Origin: Streptomyces dioscori
GTDB taxonomy: Bacteria; Actinomycetota; Actinomycetes; Streptomycetales; Streptomycetaceae
Assembly: GCF_003024195.1 (NCBI RefSeq)
Contig: NZ_KZ679041.1
Span: forward strand, 310,001 to 374,000
Length of the DNA stretch: 64,000 nt
Reading direction: 5' to 3'
In this document: positions 56,633-64,000 of the stretch, in pieces
Layout: the number at the start of each line of letters is the position of its first letter
Numbering within the stretch: the first letter of the stretch is position 1
Made by a program: the position numbers and the translations under genes
The notes under the pieces: model-generated
The model's input: only the letters and a program-made list of their open reading frames with translations
Told to the model about the DNA's origin: nothing
The model's database searches: none

Positions 56633-57760
56633 GTGACCGAGCAGCAGCACTCACCGGCTCGTTTCACCGGCGACGCGAACCCCTACGGAGGCGGTGACCC
56701 GTACGCGGACCACCGCACCGCCGACTTCTCCTTCACCCGGTACGCCAACCTCGCCGACCGGCAGCTCGGCGCCGCGGTCGTCGCCGCCAACGACGAGTTC
56801 TTCGCCCACCGCGAGAACCTGCTGCTGCCCGAGCCGGCCGAGTTCGACCCCGAGCGCTTCGGACACAAGGGCAAGGTCATGGACGGCTGGGAGACCCGCC
56901 GCCGGCGAGGTGCCTCCGCCGACCACCCGTGGCCCACCGCCGACGACCACGACTGGGCGCTCGTACGCCTCGGCGCCCCCGGAGTCGTGCACGGCATCGT
57001 CGTCGACACCGCCCACTTCCGCGGCAACTACCCGCAGGCCGTGTCCGTCGAAGGGACCTCGGTACCCGGCACGCCGTCCCCCGAGGACCTGCTCGCGGAC
57101 GACGTCAAGTGGACAACTCTCGTACCCCGTACGGAGGTCGGCGGCCACGCGGCCAACGGGTTCGCCGTCGACGCCGGACAACTCATCACCCACCTCCGGG
57201 TCAACCAGCACCCCGACGGCGGCATCGCGCGCCTCCGCGTACACGGCGAGGTCGTCCCGGACCCGCGGTGGCTGTCCGTCCTCGGCACGTTCGACGTGGT
57301 CGCCCTGGAGAACGGCGGCCACGTCGAGGACGCCTCCAACCGCTTCTACTCGTCCCCCACCAACACCATCCAGCCGGGCCGTTCCCACAAGATGGACGAC
57401 GGCTGGGAGACACGGCGGCGGCGCGACCGGGGCCACGACTGGATCCGCTACCAGCTCGTCGCACGCTCCGAGATCCGCGCGATCGAGATCGACACGGCGT
57501 ATCTGAAGGGCAACTCGGCGGGCTGGGCGTCCGTCGCCGTCCGCGACGGCGCGGACGGCGACTGGCAGGAAGCCCTGCCCCGAACCCGCCTCCAGCCCGA
57601 CACGAACCACCGCTTCGTCCTGGCCGCCCCGGTCGCCGGCACGCACGCGCGCGTGGACATCTACCCGGACGGCGGGATATCGCGCCTGCGGCTGTTCGGG
57701 GCGTTGACGGAGGAGGGGGTGGCGGGTCTGACGGCCCGCTACCTGGAGCTCGGCGGGTAG
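56633..57760 (+). CDS. alc: Allantoicase
   Basis: A 375-residue allantoicase with two repeats of the allantoicase fold. The block MDGWETRRRR near residue 83 recurs as MDDGWETRRRR near residue 257, and VVDTAHFRGNYPQAVSVEG recurs as EIDTAYLKGNSAGWASVAV. It splits allantoate into ureidoglycolate and urea. A ureidoglycolate lyase and urease are needed next but are not in the window. GTG at 56633 with AAAGGAAG upstream. Shares the allB transcript. Confidence 0.96.
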   Translation: MTEQQHSPARFTGDANPYGGGDPYADHRTADFSFTRYANLADRQLGAAVVAANDEFFAHRENLLLPEPAEFDPERFGHKGKVMDGWETRRRRGASADHPWPTADDHDWALVRLGAPGVVHGIVVDTAHFRGNYPQAVSVEGTSVPGTPSPEDLLADDVKWTTLVPRTEVGGHAANGFAVDAGQLITHLRVNQHPDGGIARLRVHGEVVPDPRWLSVLGTFDVVALENGGHVEDASNRFYSSPTNTIQPGRSHKMDDGWETRRRRDRGHDWIRYQLVARSEIRAIEIDTAYLKGNSAGWASVAVRDGADGDWQEALPRTRLQPDTNHRFVLAAPVAGTHARVDIYPDGGISRLRLFGALTEEGVAGLTARYLELGG

Positions 57761-57809
57761 GGAGCCTTTTGCCTGCGGGTCCGGTGGGGCGGGCCCAAAG
57801 GACTGCGCA

Positions 57810-57860
57810 GTTCCCCGCGCCCCTGGGTATCTCAGCCCGTCCGGCGTTTGAGGACGAGCG
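57810..57860. repeat. Dispersed elements after allantoicase
   Basis: GTTCCCCGCGCCCCT (57810-57824) and CCGTCCGGCGTTTGAGGAC (57836-57854) stand side by side, as they do near 38.4 kb. They lie between alc and the convergent small membrane gene and may terminate alc. Confidence 0.75.
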
Positions 57861-57959
57861 CGCAGCGCGACAGGGGGCGAGGGGCGCAGCCCCCTGTGTG
57901 GACGGGAACGGGCAGGGGCGGCGGGGGCGACATCCCCCGGGGCCCGGGACCGGGCCCCC

Positions 57960-58166
57960 TCAGCCGGACTTCTGGCTCTCGGCCGCCGCGAACAGCGCGA
58001 ACGACAGCACGAGCAGCGCGACACTCCCGTAGATCTCACGGCCGTCGAGGAAGTCGAGCCCCTGTACGAGGCCCCAGCCGCGCAGCCAGCCGGTGAACTC
58101 GTGGACCAGGCCGACCCCGCCCTGCAGAAGGGCGATCACACCGAGAAACTCCAGAACCTGCTTCAT
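57960..58166 (-). CDS. Small two-helix membrane protein
   Basis: A 68-residue protein with two hydrophobic segments (VLEFLGVIALLQGGVGLVHEF and IYGSVALLVLSFALFAAA) separated by GWLRGWGLVQGLDFLDGR. The ATG at 58166 has a weak GGCGAG site. No family was recognised. It is divergent from the histidine kinase gene. Confidence 0.6.
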   Translation of the reverse strand: MKQVLEFLGVIALLQGGVGLVHEFTGWLRGWGLVQGLDFLDGREIYGSVALLVLSFALFAAAESQKSG

Positions 58167-58326
58167 ACGAGGATGCTCGCCCCGCCGCCCCGGCGGATTC
58201 ATCGGCCACGGGTCGTGCCGCACTCGGCGGAAGTCCCGGAACCACACCGGGGAGCGCGCCGAAAGTCTGACGTGTTCCCGACTTTGGTAGCAGACCGGGC
58301 GACGGGGGCGGCACCGGCGGGGATCG

Positions 58327-59601
58327 ATGCGTAGATTGCCGACTGTGAGTGATATCGCGCCGCTGCCGAAACCCCCGAACCCCCCGGTGCGCCGGTGGTT
58401 TCTGCCGTCGGCCGTCACCTCGGAGCTGGACCCGGAGAACACCGGCCGCAAGGGCCGCCCCCGGCGCACCGCACGGGACTGGGCCGTCGACTTCGCCCTC
58501 TTCCTGATCGCCGTCGGGGTGGGCCTGCTCGGCGCGGACCAGACGAACGGCGACCCGAACATCCCGTACGCCGTGGAGGTCGTCGACCAGTTGCTCGGCG
58601 CGGTCGCCTGCGCGGCCGTCTGGCTCCGGAGGCGCTGGCCGCTCGGCCTCGCCGTCGCGATGGTGCCGGTCTGTTTCGTCTCCAACACCGCGGGCGGCGC
58701 GGGACTCGTCGCCCTGTTCACGCTCGCCGTGCACCGTCCCTTCAAGTACGTCGCCTGGACGGGCGGCGCGCAGCTCGCGCTGCTGCCCTTCTTCTCCTGG
58801 TGGCGCCCCGACTCCGACCTCCCGTACCTGGCGGTCGTCGGTCTCGGTGTGCTGATGACCGGTGCGGTGGTCGGGTGGGGCATGCTCGCGCGCTCCAAGC
58901 GCCAGCTCATGCTGAGCCTGCGCGACCGGGCGCGGCGTGCCGAGACCGAGGCGGCGCTGCGCGCCGAGCAGGCGCAGCGGCTGGCCCGGGAGGCGATCGC
59001 ACGCGAGATGCACGACGTCCTCGCCCATCGGCTGACCCTGCTCAGCGTGCACGCCGGAGCACTGGAGATCCGCCCGGACGCCCCCCGGGCGGAGGTCGCG
59101 CGGGCCTCCGGGGTGATCCGTGAGAGCGCGCACGAGGCGTTGCAGGACCTGCGCGAGATCATCGGGGTGCTCCGGGCCTCCGGGGACGACGCCGACGAGT
59201 CCGGACGGCCGCAGCCGACGTTCGGCGCCCTGGAGGGGCTGGTCTCCGAGAGCCGTGACGCCGACATGAAGGTCACGCTCGACAACCGGGTCGTCGACGC
59301 GGCGACCGTCCCCGCCTCGGTGGGCCGCACCACGTACCGCATCGCCCAGGAGTGCCTGACCAACGCCCGTAAGCACGCCCCCGGCGCGGAGGTCACGGTC
59401 ACCGTGGCCGGGGCCCCGGGCACCGGTCTCACCGTCTCCGTACGCAATCCGCCGCCGCCCGGCGACGTTCCGCATGTGCCGGGGTCGGGGCAGGGGCTCA
59501 TCGGTCTCACCGAGCGGGCCGTGCTCGCGGGCGGACACCTGGAACACGGCCCCGAAGGGGACGGCGGTTTCCTGGTGCACGCGTGGCTGCCCTGGGGATG
59601 A
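58327..59601 (+). CDS. Membrane sensor histidine kinase (HisKA_3, NarL-type)
   Basis: A 424-residue kinase. A basic N-terminal tail is followed by about four to five transmembrane segments (residues about 55-195) with short loops and no large extracellular domain. HisKA_3 dimerisation follows with the phospho-His in REMHDVLAHRLTLLSVHAGAL, then a HATPase domain (YRIAQECLTNARKHAPGAEV N-box, GSGQGLIGLTERAVLAGG G-box). It resembles DesK-type sensors that read membrane or envelope state. ATG at 58327 or GTG at 58345. The response regulator follows after 20 bp. Confidence 0.9.
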   Translation: MRRLPTVSDIAPLPKPPNPPVRRWFLPSAVTSELDPENTGRKGRPRRTARDWAVDFALFLIAVGVGLLGADQTNGDPNIPYAVEVVDQLLGAVACAAVWLRRRWPLGLAVAMVPVCFVSNTAGGAGLVALFTLAVHRPFKYVAWTGGAQLALLPFFSWWRPDSDLPYLAVVGLGVLMTGAVVGWGMLARSKRQLMLSLRDRARRAETEAALRAEQAQRLAREAIAREMHDVLAHRLTLLSVHAGALEIRPDAPRAEVARASGVIRESAHEALQDLREIIGVLRASGDDADESGRPQPTFGALEGLVSESRDADMKVTLDNRVVDAATVPASVGRTTYRIAQECLTNARKHAPGAEVTVTVAGAPGTGLTVSVRNPPPPGDVPHVPGSGQGLIGLTERAVLAGGHLEHGPEGDGGFLVHAWLPWG

Positions 59602-59621
59602 CGGATCACTACGGTTGGCGC

Positions 59622-60299
59622 ATGAATCCGATCCGTCTCCTCCTCGTCGACGACGACCCGCTGGTCAGAGCCGGCCTCTCCTTCATGCTGGGCGGCGCCG
59701 ACGACCTGGAGATCGTGGGGGAGGCCGCCGACGGCAGCGAGGTCGAGGCGCTGGTCGACCGCACGCGTCCCGACGTGGTCCTGATGGACATCAGGATGCC
59801 GACGGTGGACGGGCTGGTCGCCACGGAACGGCTCAGGGGCCGCAAGGAGGCTCCGCAGGTCATCGTGCTCACCACGTTCCACGCCGATGAACAGGTGCTG
59901 CGGGCGTTGCGGGCGGGCGCGGCGGGCTTCGTGCTCAAGGACACTCCGCCCGCGGAGATCCTGCACGCGGTGCGCCGGGTCGCGGCGGGTGATCCCGTGC
60001 TGTCGCCGGCCGTGACGCGGCAGCTGATGGCTCAGGCCGTGGGGGCGGGGCCCGACACGCGGCGGGCGGGTGCGCGTACGCGGGTCGCCGCGCTCAACGA
60101 CCGCGAACGGGAGGTCGCCGTGGCGGTCGGGCGGGGGCGTTCGAACGCGGAGATCGCGGCGGGGCTGTTCATGAGCGTCGCCACGGTCAAGACGCACGTG
60201 TCCCGGATCCTCGCGAAGCTGAACCTCAACAACCGCGTCCAGATCGCGCTGCTGACGTACGAGGCGGGCCTGCTGGAGGACGACGACCACCCCCACTGA
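59622..60299 (+). CDS. NarL/LuxR-family response regulator
   Basis: A 225-residue regulator. The receiver domain starts IRLLLVDDDPLVRAGLSFML, with phospho-acceptor Asp in VVLMDIRMPTVDG and Lys in GFVLKDTPP. A LuxR HTH follows (LNDREREVAVAVGRGRSNAEIAAGLFMSVATVKTHVSRILAKLNLNNRVQ). The ATG at 59622 fits the receiver start; an ATG at 59598 overlapping the kinase stop is an alternative. Cognate to the adjacent kinase. Targets are unknown. Confidence 0.93.
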   Translation: MNPIRLLLVDDDPLVRAGLSFMLGGADDLEIVGEAADGSEVEALVDRTRPDVVLMDIRMPTVDGLVATERLRGRKEAPQVIVLTTFHADEQVLRALRAGAAGFVLKDTPPAEILHAVRRVAAGDPVLSPAVTRQLMAQAVGAGPDTRRAGARTRVAALNDREREVAVAVGRGRSNAEIAAGLFMSVATVKTHVSRILAKLNLNNRVQIALLTYEAGLLEDDDHPH

Positions 60300-60402
60300 C
60301 GCATCCCGTCACGCCCGGCGCCCCGTGGCCCGCGCCCCGCCGGCGGCGGGGACCGACACCGGCCGGTTCGTCGTCTGCGGGCCGGTGGGGGCTGATCGCG
60401 CA

Positions 60403-60522
60403 GTTCCCCGCGCCCCTGAACAGTGCGGGCCGGTGGGGGTCGGTCGCGCAGTTCCCCGCGCCCCTAAGGGCGAAAGCTGGGGCGCAGCCCCGTTTTTGAG
60501 GGGCGCGGGGAACTGCGCGACC
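60403..60522. repeat. Composite of dispersed elements with an embedded intrinsic terminator
   Basis: Direct copies start at 60403 and 60451 and an inverted copy lies at 60499. The last two give perfect 24-bp arms (60442-60465 and 60499-60522). Inside the loop GGGGC-GCA-GCCCC (60479-60491) is followed by a T-run (60493-60497), a classical Rho-independent terminator, rare in this window. It lies between convergent genes; the rest of 60300-60593 is GC-rich spacer. Confidence 0.85.
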
Positions 60523-60593
60523 GGCCACGACGGCGCCGCAGCCGACCACGCACCCCCCACCCCCCAACCCCCCCACCTGCCGCCGACGCCAAG

Positions 60594-61607
60594 TCAGTCC
60601 CGGCCGCCCGGGATCTCCGACAGCGGAACAGACCGGCGCCCGCGCCGAGACAACTCACACGCCTCCGCAACGCGCAACGCATGCAACGCCTCACGCCCGT
60701 CGCACGGATTCGCCCGCTCCCCCCGCACCACCTCCACGAACGCGTGCAGCTCCGCCTCGTACGCGGGCCCGAACCGCTCCAGGAACCCCGTCCACGGCTT
60801 GGTGGCCGCAGGCGGCCCCGCCGGCTCCGTGGAGGCGATCGGCGTACGGTCGTCGAGCCCGACCCCGATCTGGTCCAGCTCCCCGGCCAGCTCCATGCGG
60901 ACGTCGTACCCCGCCCCGTTCAGCCGCGTCGCCGTGGCCGTCGCGAGCGTCCCGTCGTCCAGTGTGAGGACGGCCGCCGCCGTGTCGATGTCGCCCGCCT
61001 CGCGGAACATCGCGGGCCCGGCGTCCGACCCCATCGCGTAGACCTCGGTGATCTCACACCCGGTGACCCACCGCAGCATGTCGAAGTCGTGCACGAGCGT
61101 GTCCCGGTACAGCCCGCCGGAGAGCGGCAGATGCTCGGCGGGCGGCGGCGACTGGTCGGAGGTCATCGCGCGCACGGTGTGCAGCCGGCCGAGCTGCCCG
61201 GACCGTACGACCTCTCGCGCGGCCGCGTAACCGGAGTCGAAGCGCCGCTGGAAACCCATCTGCAGGATCGTTCCCGCAGCCTCGACCTCCGCGATGGCCG
61301 TGAGCGTACCCGCCAGATCGAGGGCGATGGGCTTCTCGCAGAACACGGGCAGTCCGGCGCGGGCTGCCCGACCGATCAGTTCGCCGTGTGCCGAGGTGGC
61401 CGCGGTGATGACCACAGCGTCCACCCCCCAGGTGAAGATCTCGTCCACGCCGGGTGCCGCGGTGGCACCTAAGCGGTCCGCGAGCCGGCGTGCTCGTGCG
61501 GGATCCGCGTCCGTGACGATGAGGGAGCCGCCCACCTCGCGGTGGCGGCTGAGGGCGGTCGCATGAAATGTACCGATACGACCCGTCCCGATGAGTCCGA
61601 TGCGCAT
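60594..61607 (-). CDS. Gfo/Idh/MocA-family oxidoreductase (inositol 2-dehydrogenase-like)
   Basis: A 337-residue NAD(P)-dependent dehydrogenase. It has a Rossmann start MRIGLIGTGRIGTFHATALS, the EKP motif CEKPIALDL, and the substrate loop GLYRDTLVHDFDMLRWVTG with the Asp/His pair typical of myo- or scyllo-inositol dehydrogenases. The ATG at 61607 is the natural start. It is divergent from a GntR regulator, with a sugar ABC transporter following the regulator, so a cyclitol or sugar pathway is likely. The exact substrate is open. Confidence 0.88.
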   Translation of the reverse strand: MRIGLIGTGRIGTFHATALSRHREVGGSLIVTDADPARARRLADRLGATAAPGVDEIFTWGVDAVVITAATSAHGELIGRAARAGLPVFCEKPIALDLAGTLTAIAEVEAAGTILQMGFQRRFDSGYAAAREVVRSGQLGRLHTVRAMTSDQSPPPAEHLPLSGGLYRDTLVHDFDMLRWVTGCEITEVYAMGSDAGPAMFREAGDIDTAAAVLTLDDGTLATATATRLNGAGYDVRMELAGELDQIGVGLDDRTPIASTEPAGPPAATKPWTGFLERFGPAYEAELHAFVEVVRGERANPCDGREALHALRVAEACELSRRGRRSVPLSEIPGGRD

Positions 61608-61647
61608 GCGACAAAGTTGAGGGCGAACCCTACACCCTGTCAACTCT

Positions 61648-61659
61648 TTGTCCGGACAA
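61648..61659. promoter_or_regulatory. TTGTCCGGACAA palindrome between the oxidoreductase and GntR genes
   Basis: A perfect 12-bp palindrome in the 102-bp divergent promoter region, the expected position for an operator of the adjacent GntR regulator. Short flanking repeats AGTTGA and TCAACT lie to its left. Confidence 0.6.
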
Positions 61660-61709
61660 TCGAACCTCACAACTTCCCGTCAACATGCACCGGAGCTACG
61701 CTCGGGCCC

Positions 61710-62474
61710 GTGCCCAAACCAGATGTGGACCCGACCACGCCGCTCCAGCTCAGCGTCGACCGGAACAGCCCGGTACCGCTGTACTTCCAGCTGGCCCAGC
61801 AACTCGAAGCGGCGATCGAGCGCGGTGCCCTGACCCCGGGCAGCCTGCTGGGCAACGAGATCGAGCTCGCCGGACGCCTCGGTCTGTCCCGGCCCACGGT
61901 CCGCCAGGCCATCCAGTCGCTCGTGGACAAGGGCCTGCTCGTACGCCGCAGGGGTGTCGGCACCCAGGTCGTCCACAGCCAGGTCAAGCGCCCCCTGGAA
62001 CTCAGCAGCCTCTACGACGATCTGGAGGCGGCCGGTCAGCGTCCCGCGACCCGCGTCCTCGTCAACACCGTCGTCCCCGCGACGGCCGAGGTGGCGGCGG
62101 CCCTGTCGGTGGCGGAGGGCAGCGAGGTGCACCGCGTGGAGCGGCTGCGACTGGCCCACGGCGACCCGATGGCGTACCTCTGCAACCACCTGCCGCCCGG
62201 CCTGCTCGACCTCGACAGCGCGCAGCTTGAGGCCACCGGTCTGTACCGGCTGATGCGTGTCGCGGGCATCACCCTGCACAGTGCCCGGCAGTCCGTCGGC
62301 GCCCGTGCCGCCACCGCGGTGGAGGCCGAGCGCCTCGACGAGTCCGCCGGCGCCCCGCTGCTCACCATGCAGCGCACCACCTTCGACGACACGGGCCGCG
62401 CCGTCGAGTTCGGCTCCCACACCTACCGCGCCTCGCGCTACTCCTTCGAGTTCCAGCTCCTCGTACGCCCCTGA
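61710..62474 (+). CDS. GntR-family regulator (HutC subgroup)
   Basis: A 254-residue regulator. GntR HTH VPLYFQLAQQLEAAIERGALTPGSLLGNEIELAGRLGLSRPTVRQAIQSLVDKGLLVRRRGVGTQV, then a UTRA effector domain with HRVERLRLAHGDPMAYLCNHLPP. UTRA domains of this type bind sugars or amino-acid derivatives. GTG at 61710. It probably controls the divergent oxidoreductase and the ABC transporter that follows. Confidence 0.92.
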   Translation: MPKPDVDPTTPLQLSVDRNSPVPLYFQLAQQLEAAIERGALTPGSLLGNEIELAGRLGLSRPTVRQAIQSLVDKGLLVRRRGVGTQVVHSQVKRPLELSSLYDDLEAAGQRPATRVLVNTVVPATAEVAAALSVAEGSEVHRVERLRLAHGDPMAYLCNHLPPGLLDLDSAQLEATGLYRLMRVAGITLHSARQSVGARAATAVEAERLDESAGAPLLTMQRTTFDDTGRAVEFGSHTYRASRYSFEFQLLVRP

Positions 62475-62518
62475 CTCCCCGGCCGACGGCCCCGCTGTCC
62501 GGAATCCTTCACTCCGTA

Positions 62519-62547
62519 TCCGATACTTGGTTGTTTCATGTATCGGA
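62519..62547 (+). promoter_or_regulatory. Inverted repeat upstream of the ABC transporter
   Basis: TCCGATAC (62519-62526) and GTATCGGA (62540-62547) form an 8-bp inverted repeat with a 13-base spacer, 22 bp before the binding-protein start. Likely operator; the sequence differs from the TTGTCCGGACAA site, so a second regulator or relaxed recognition is possible. Confidence 0.6.
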
Positions 62548-62568
62548 CATCAAGAAGGGCACGGCCTC

Positions 62569-63573
62569 GTGGCACGGTTTCGGACCTGGGTCAGCATCGC
62601 GGTGGCGGGGGCGCTGGGCGCATCCCTGGCCGGGTGCAGCAGCACCGGCGGCAAGCGCGCCGAGGACGCCCGTAAAGCGGCGTCGGCCCAGGGTGGTGGC
62701 GCGGTGAGCACGCCCCGCTGGACCGTCGCGATGATCACCCACTCGGGTGACGGCGACACCTTCTGGGACATCGTCCAGAACGGTGCCCAGCAGGCCGCCG
62801 ACAAGGACAACATCAAGTTCCTGTACTCCCACGACGACGAGGGGCAGCAGCAGGCACAGCTCGTGGACGCCGCCGTGGACAAGGGCGTCGACGGCATCGT
62901 CGTCACCCTCGCCAAGCCCGACGCCATGAAGAGCGCGGTCGCCCGCGCCGTGAAGGCCGGCATCCCCGTGATCACGGTGAACTCGGGATCCGAGAAGTCC
63001 AAGGAGTTCGGCGCGCTCACCCACATCGGCCAGGACGAGACGATCGCCGGCGAGGCGGTCGGCGACGAGCTGAACGAGCGTGGCCGGAAAACAGCCCTCT
63101 GCGTCCTGCACGAACAGGGCAATGTCGGCCATGAGCAGCGCTGCGCGGGCGTGAAGAAGACCTTCGACGGCACCGTGCGGAACATCTACGTCGAGGGCAC
63201 CGACATGTCGGCCGTCCAGTCCTCCATCGGCGCCAAGCTCCAGGCCGACCGCTCCGTCGACGCCGTCGTCACCCTCGGCGCGCCCTACGCGGACACCGCG
63301 GTCAAGGCCAAGCAGGACGCGGGCAGCAAGGCCGAGATCGACACCTTCGACCTGAACGCCAAGGTCGCCGCCTCGCTCAAGGACGGCACCCTCGGCTTCG
63401 CCGTCGACCAGCAGCCGTACCTCCAGGGGTACGAGGCCGTCGACCTGCTCTGGCTGTACCGGTACAACGCCGACACGCTCGGCGGCGGACGCCCCGTCCT
63501 CACCGGCCCGCAGATCATCACCAAGGACCAGGCCGCCGAGCTGGAGAGCTACGCGGACCGGGGCACCCGATGA
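62569..63573 (+). CDS. Sugar ABC transporter substrate-binding lipoprotein
   Basis: A 334-residue periplasmic-binding-protein-like lipoprotein. It has a signal peptide with lipobox LAGC (SIAVAGALGASLAGC), then a type I sugar-binding fold (TVAMITHSGDGDTFWDIVQNGAQQAA, DKGVDGIVVTLAKPDAM, PVITVNSG, GALTHIGQDETIAGEAVGDEL), the RbsB/inositol-binding pattern. GTG at 62569 with AAGAAGGG upstream. It overlaps the permease gene by 4 bp. With the divergent inositol-type dehydrogenase, uptake of a cyclitol or pentose is likely. Confidence 0.92.
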   Translation: MARFRTWVSIAVAGALGASLAGCSSTGGKRAEDARKAASAQGGGAVSTPRWTVAMITHSGDGDTFWDIVQNGAQQAADKDNIKFLYSHDDEGQQQAQLVDAAVDKGVDGIVVTLAKPDAMKSAVARAVKAGIPVITVNSGSEKSKEFGALTHIGQDETIAGEAVGDELNERGRKTALCVLHEQGNVGHEQRCAGVKKTFDGTVRNIYVEGTDMSAVQSSIGAKLQADRSVDAVVTLGAPYADTAVKAKQDAGSKAEIDTFDLNAKVAASLKDGTLGFAVDQQPYLQGYEAVDLLWLYRYNADTLGGGRPVLTGPQIITKDQAAELESYADRGTR

Positions 63574-64000
63574 CCGCGACGCCCCCCACGTCTCCCACGC
63601 CTCCCGCGTCCCCCACGGCCTCCACAGCGGACGACCGGCTGCTGCGGACCTCACCGCTGCGCAGGCTGCTCGGCCGCCCCGAGTTGGGCTCGGTGGTCGG
63701 CGCGCTCGCCGTCTTCCTCTTCTTCGCGCTGATCGCGGACGGTTTCGTACGGGCCGCGGGGCTGGCCACCGTGCTGTACGCGGCCTCCACGATCGGCATC
63801 ATGGCGGTGCCCGTCGCCCTGCTGATGATCGGCGGCGAGTTCGACCTGTCGGCGGGCGTCATGGTGACCTCGTCCGCGCTGATCTCGTCGATGTTCAGCT
63901 ACCAGATGACCGCGAACGTCTGGGTGGGCGTCGGCGTCTCGCTCCTGGTCACCCTCGCGATCGGCTTCTTCAACGGGTTCATGCTGACCCGCACCAAGCT
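63570..64000 (+). CDS. Sugar ABC transporter permease, cut by the window edge
   Basis: The first ~143 residues of an RbsC-type permease. It has a Pro/Thr/Ser-rich N-terminus, then membrane segments (LGSVVGALAVFLFFALIADGF, STIGIMAVPVALLMIGGEFDLSAG). The GGEFDLSAG segment is the family signature, and NGFMLTRTKL marks the usual loop. The ATG overlaps the binding-protein stop. The gene continues past 64000, where the ATPase subunit is expected. Confidence 0.9.
   Translation, partial: MTATPPTSPTPPASPTASTADDRLLRTSPLRRLLGRPELGSVVGALAVFLFFALIADGFVRAAGLATVLYAASTIGIMAVPVALLMIGGEFDLSAGVMVTSSALISSMFSYQMTANVWVGVGVSLLVTLAIGFFNGFMLTRTK

Noticed and set aside
57960..60296. A 778-codon minus-strand frame across the two-component genes
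   Set aside because: It is antisense to clear kinase and regulator domains; only its last 68 codons look like a real small membrane protein.

Overview
The window is a typical Streptomyces chromosome segment. Base composition is strongly GC-biased at third codon positions and many starts are GTG after GGAGG-type ribosome sites. The genes are streptomycete families (LAL regulators, GH46 chitosanase, SelT/SelW/SelH-type redox protein, NIS siderophore synthetases), and the dispersed GTTCCCCGCGCCCCT element common between Streptomyces genes recurs. Gene order around the purine genes resembles, from memory, the allantoin region of S. coelicolor.

Layout. (1) 1-6.3 kb: a type VII (ESX-like) secretion locus: an EccA-class AAA+ ATPase carrying a beta-helix domain, EccD, a YbaB-like protein and a membrane-anchored ricin-B lectin protein on the minus strand, divergent from two WXG100-like proteins. 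(2) 6.3-8.5 kb: a gene-poor stretch with a decayed IS5-type transposase and one small secreted protein. (3) 8.5-26.2 kb: CorA, an AlkZ-like winged-helix protein, a trypsin, two LuxR-type regulators, two overlapping acyl-CoA ligases, a membrane NACHT NTPase, a GNAT acetyltransferase and a zinc-ribbon protein with a nuclease-like C-terminus and a 30-bp minisatellite. (4) 26.4-37.3 kb and 51.2-57.8 kb: purine/ureide catabolism in two blocks. Urate uptake, uricase, HIU hydrolase, OHCU decarboxylase, allantoinase and allantoicase lead to ureidoglycolate. Glyoxylate is then used by glyoxylate carboligase, hydroxypyruvate isomerase and tartronate semialdehyde reductase (to glycerate) or by malate synthase. 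An IclR regulator, probably AllR, sits in the second block. (5) 37.3-51.2 kb between the blocks: chitosanase, an MFS pump with HxlR regulator, thioesterase, aminotransferase with HxlR regulator, a 68-bp repeat array, two divergent NIS siderophore synthetases with a VWA membrane module, a HipA-like protein and a CxxC redox protein. (6) 58-64 kb: a two-component system, an Idh/MocA oxidoreductase divergent from a GntR regulator, and the start of a sugar ABC transporter that runs off the right edge.

The most informative non-coding signal is a set of operators at the purine genes. gcl, hyi, aceB and the allR-allB intergenic region carry 15-bp TTCC-N7-GGAA palindromes. In four of these places a second, imperfect copy lies exactly 21 bp away, on the same helical face. 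The sites lie between -35 and -10 boxes or just after the -10. A second palindrome, TTCAAC-N5-GTTGAM, overlaps the -35 box of the uraD, aceB and allB promoters. Together they define a regulon readable from the DNA alone.
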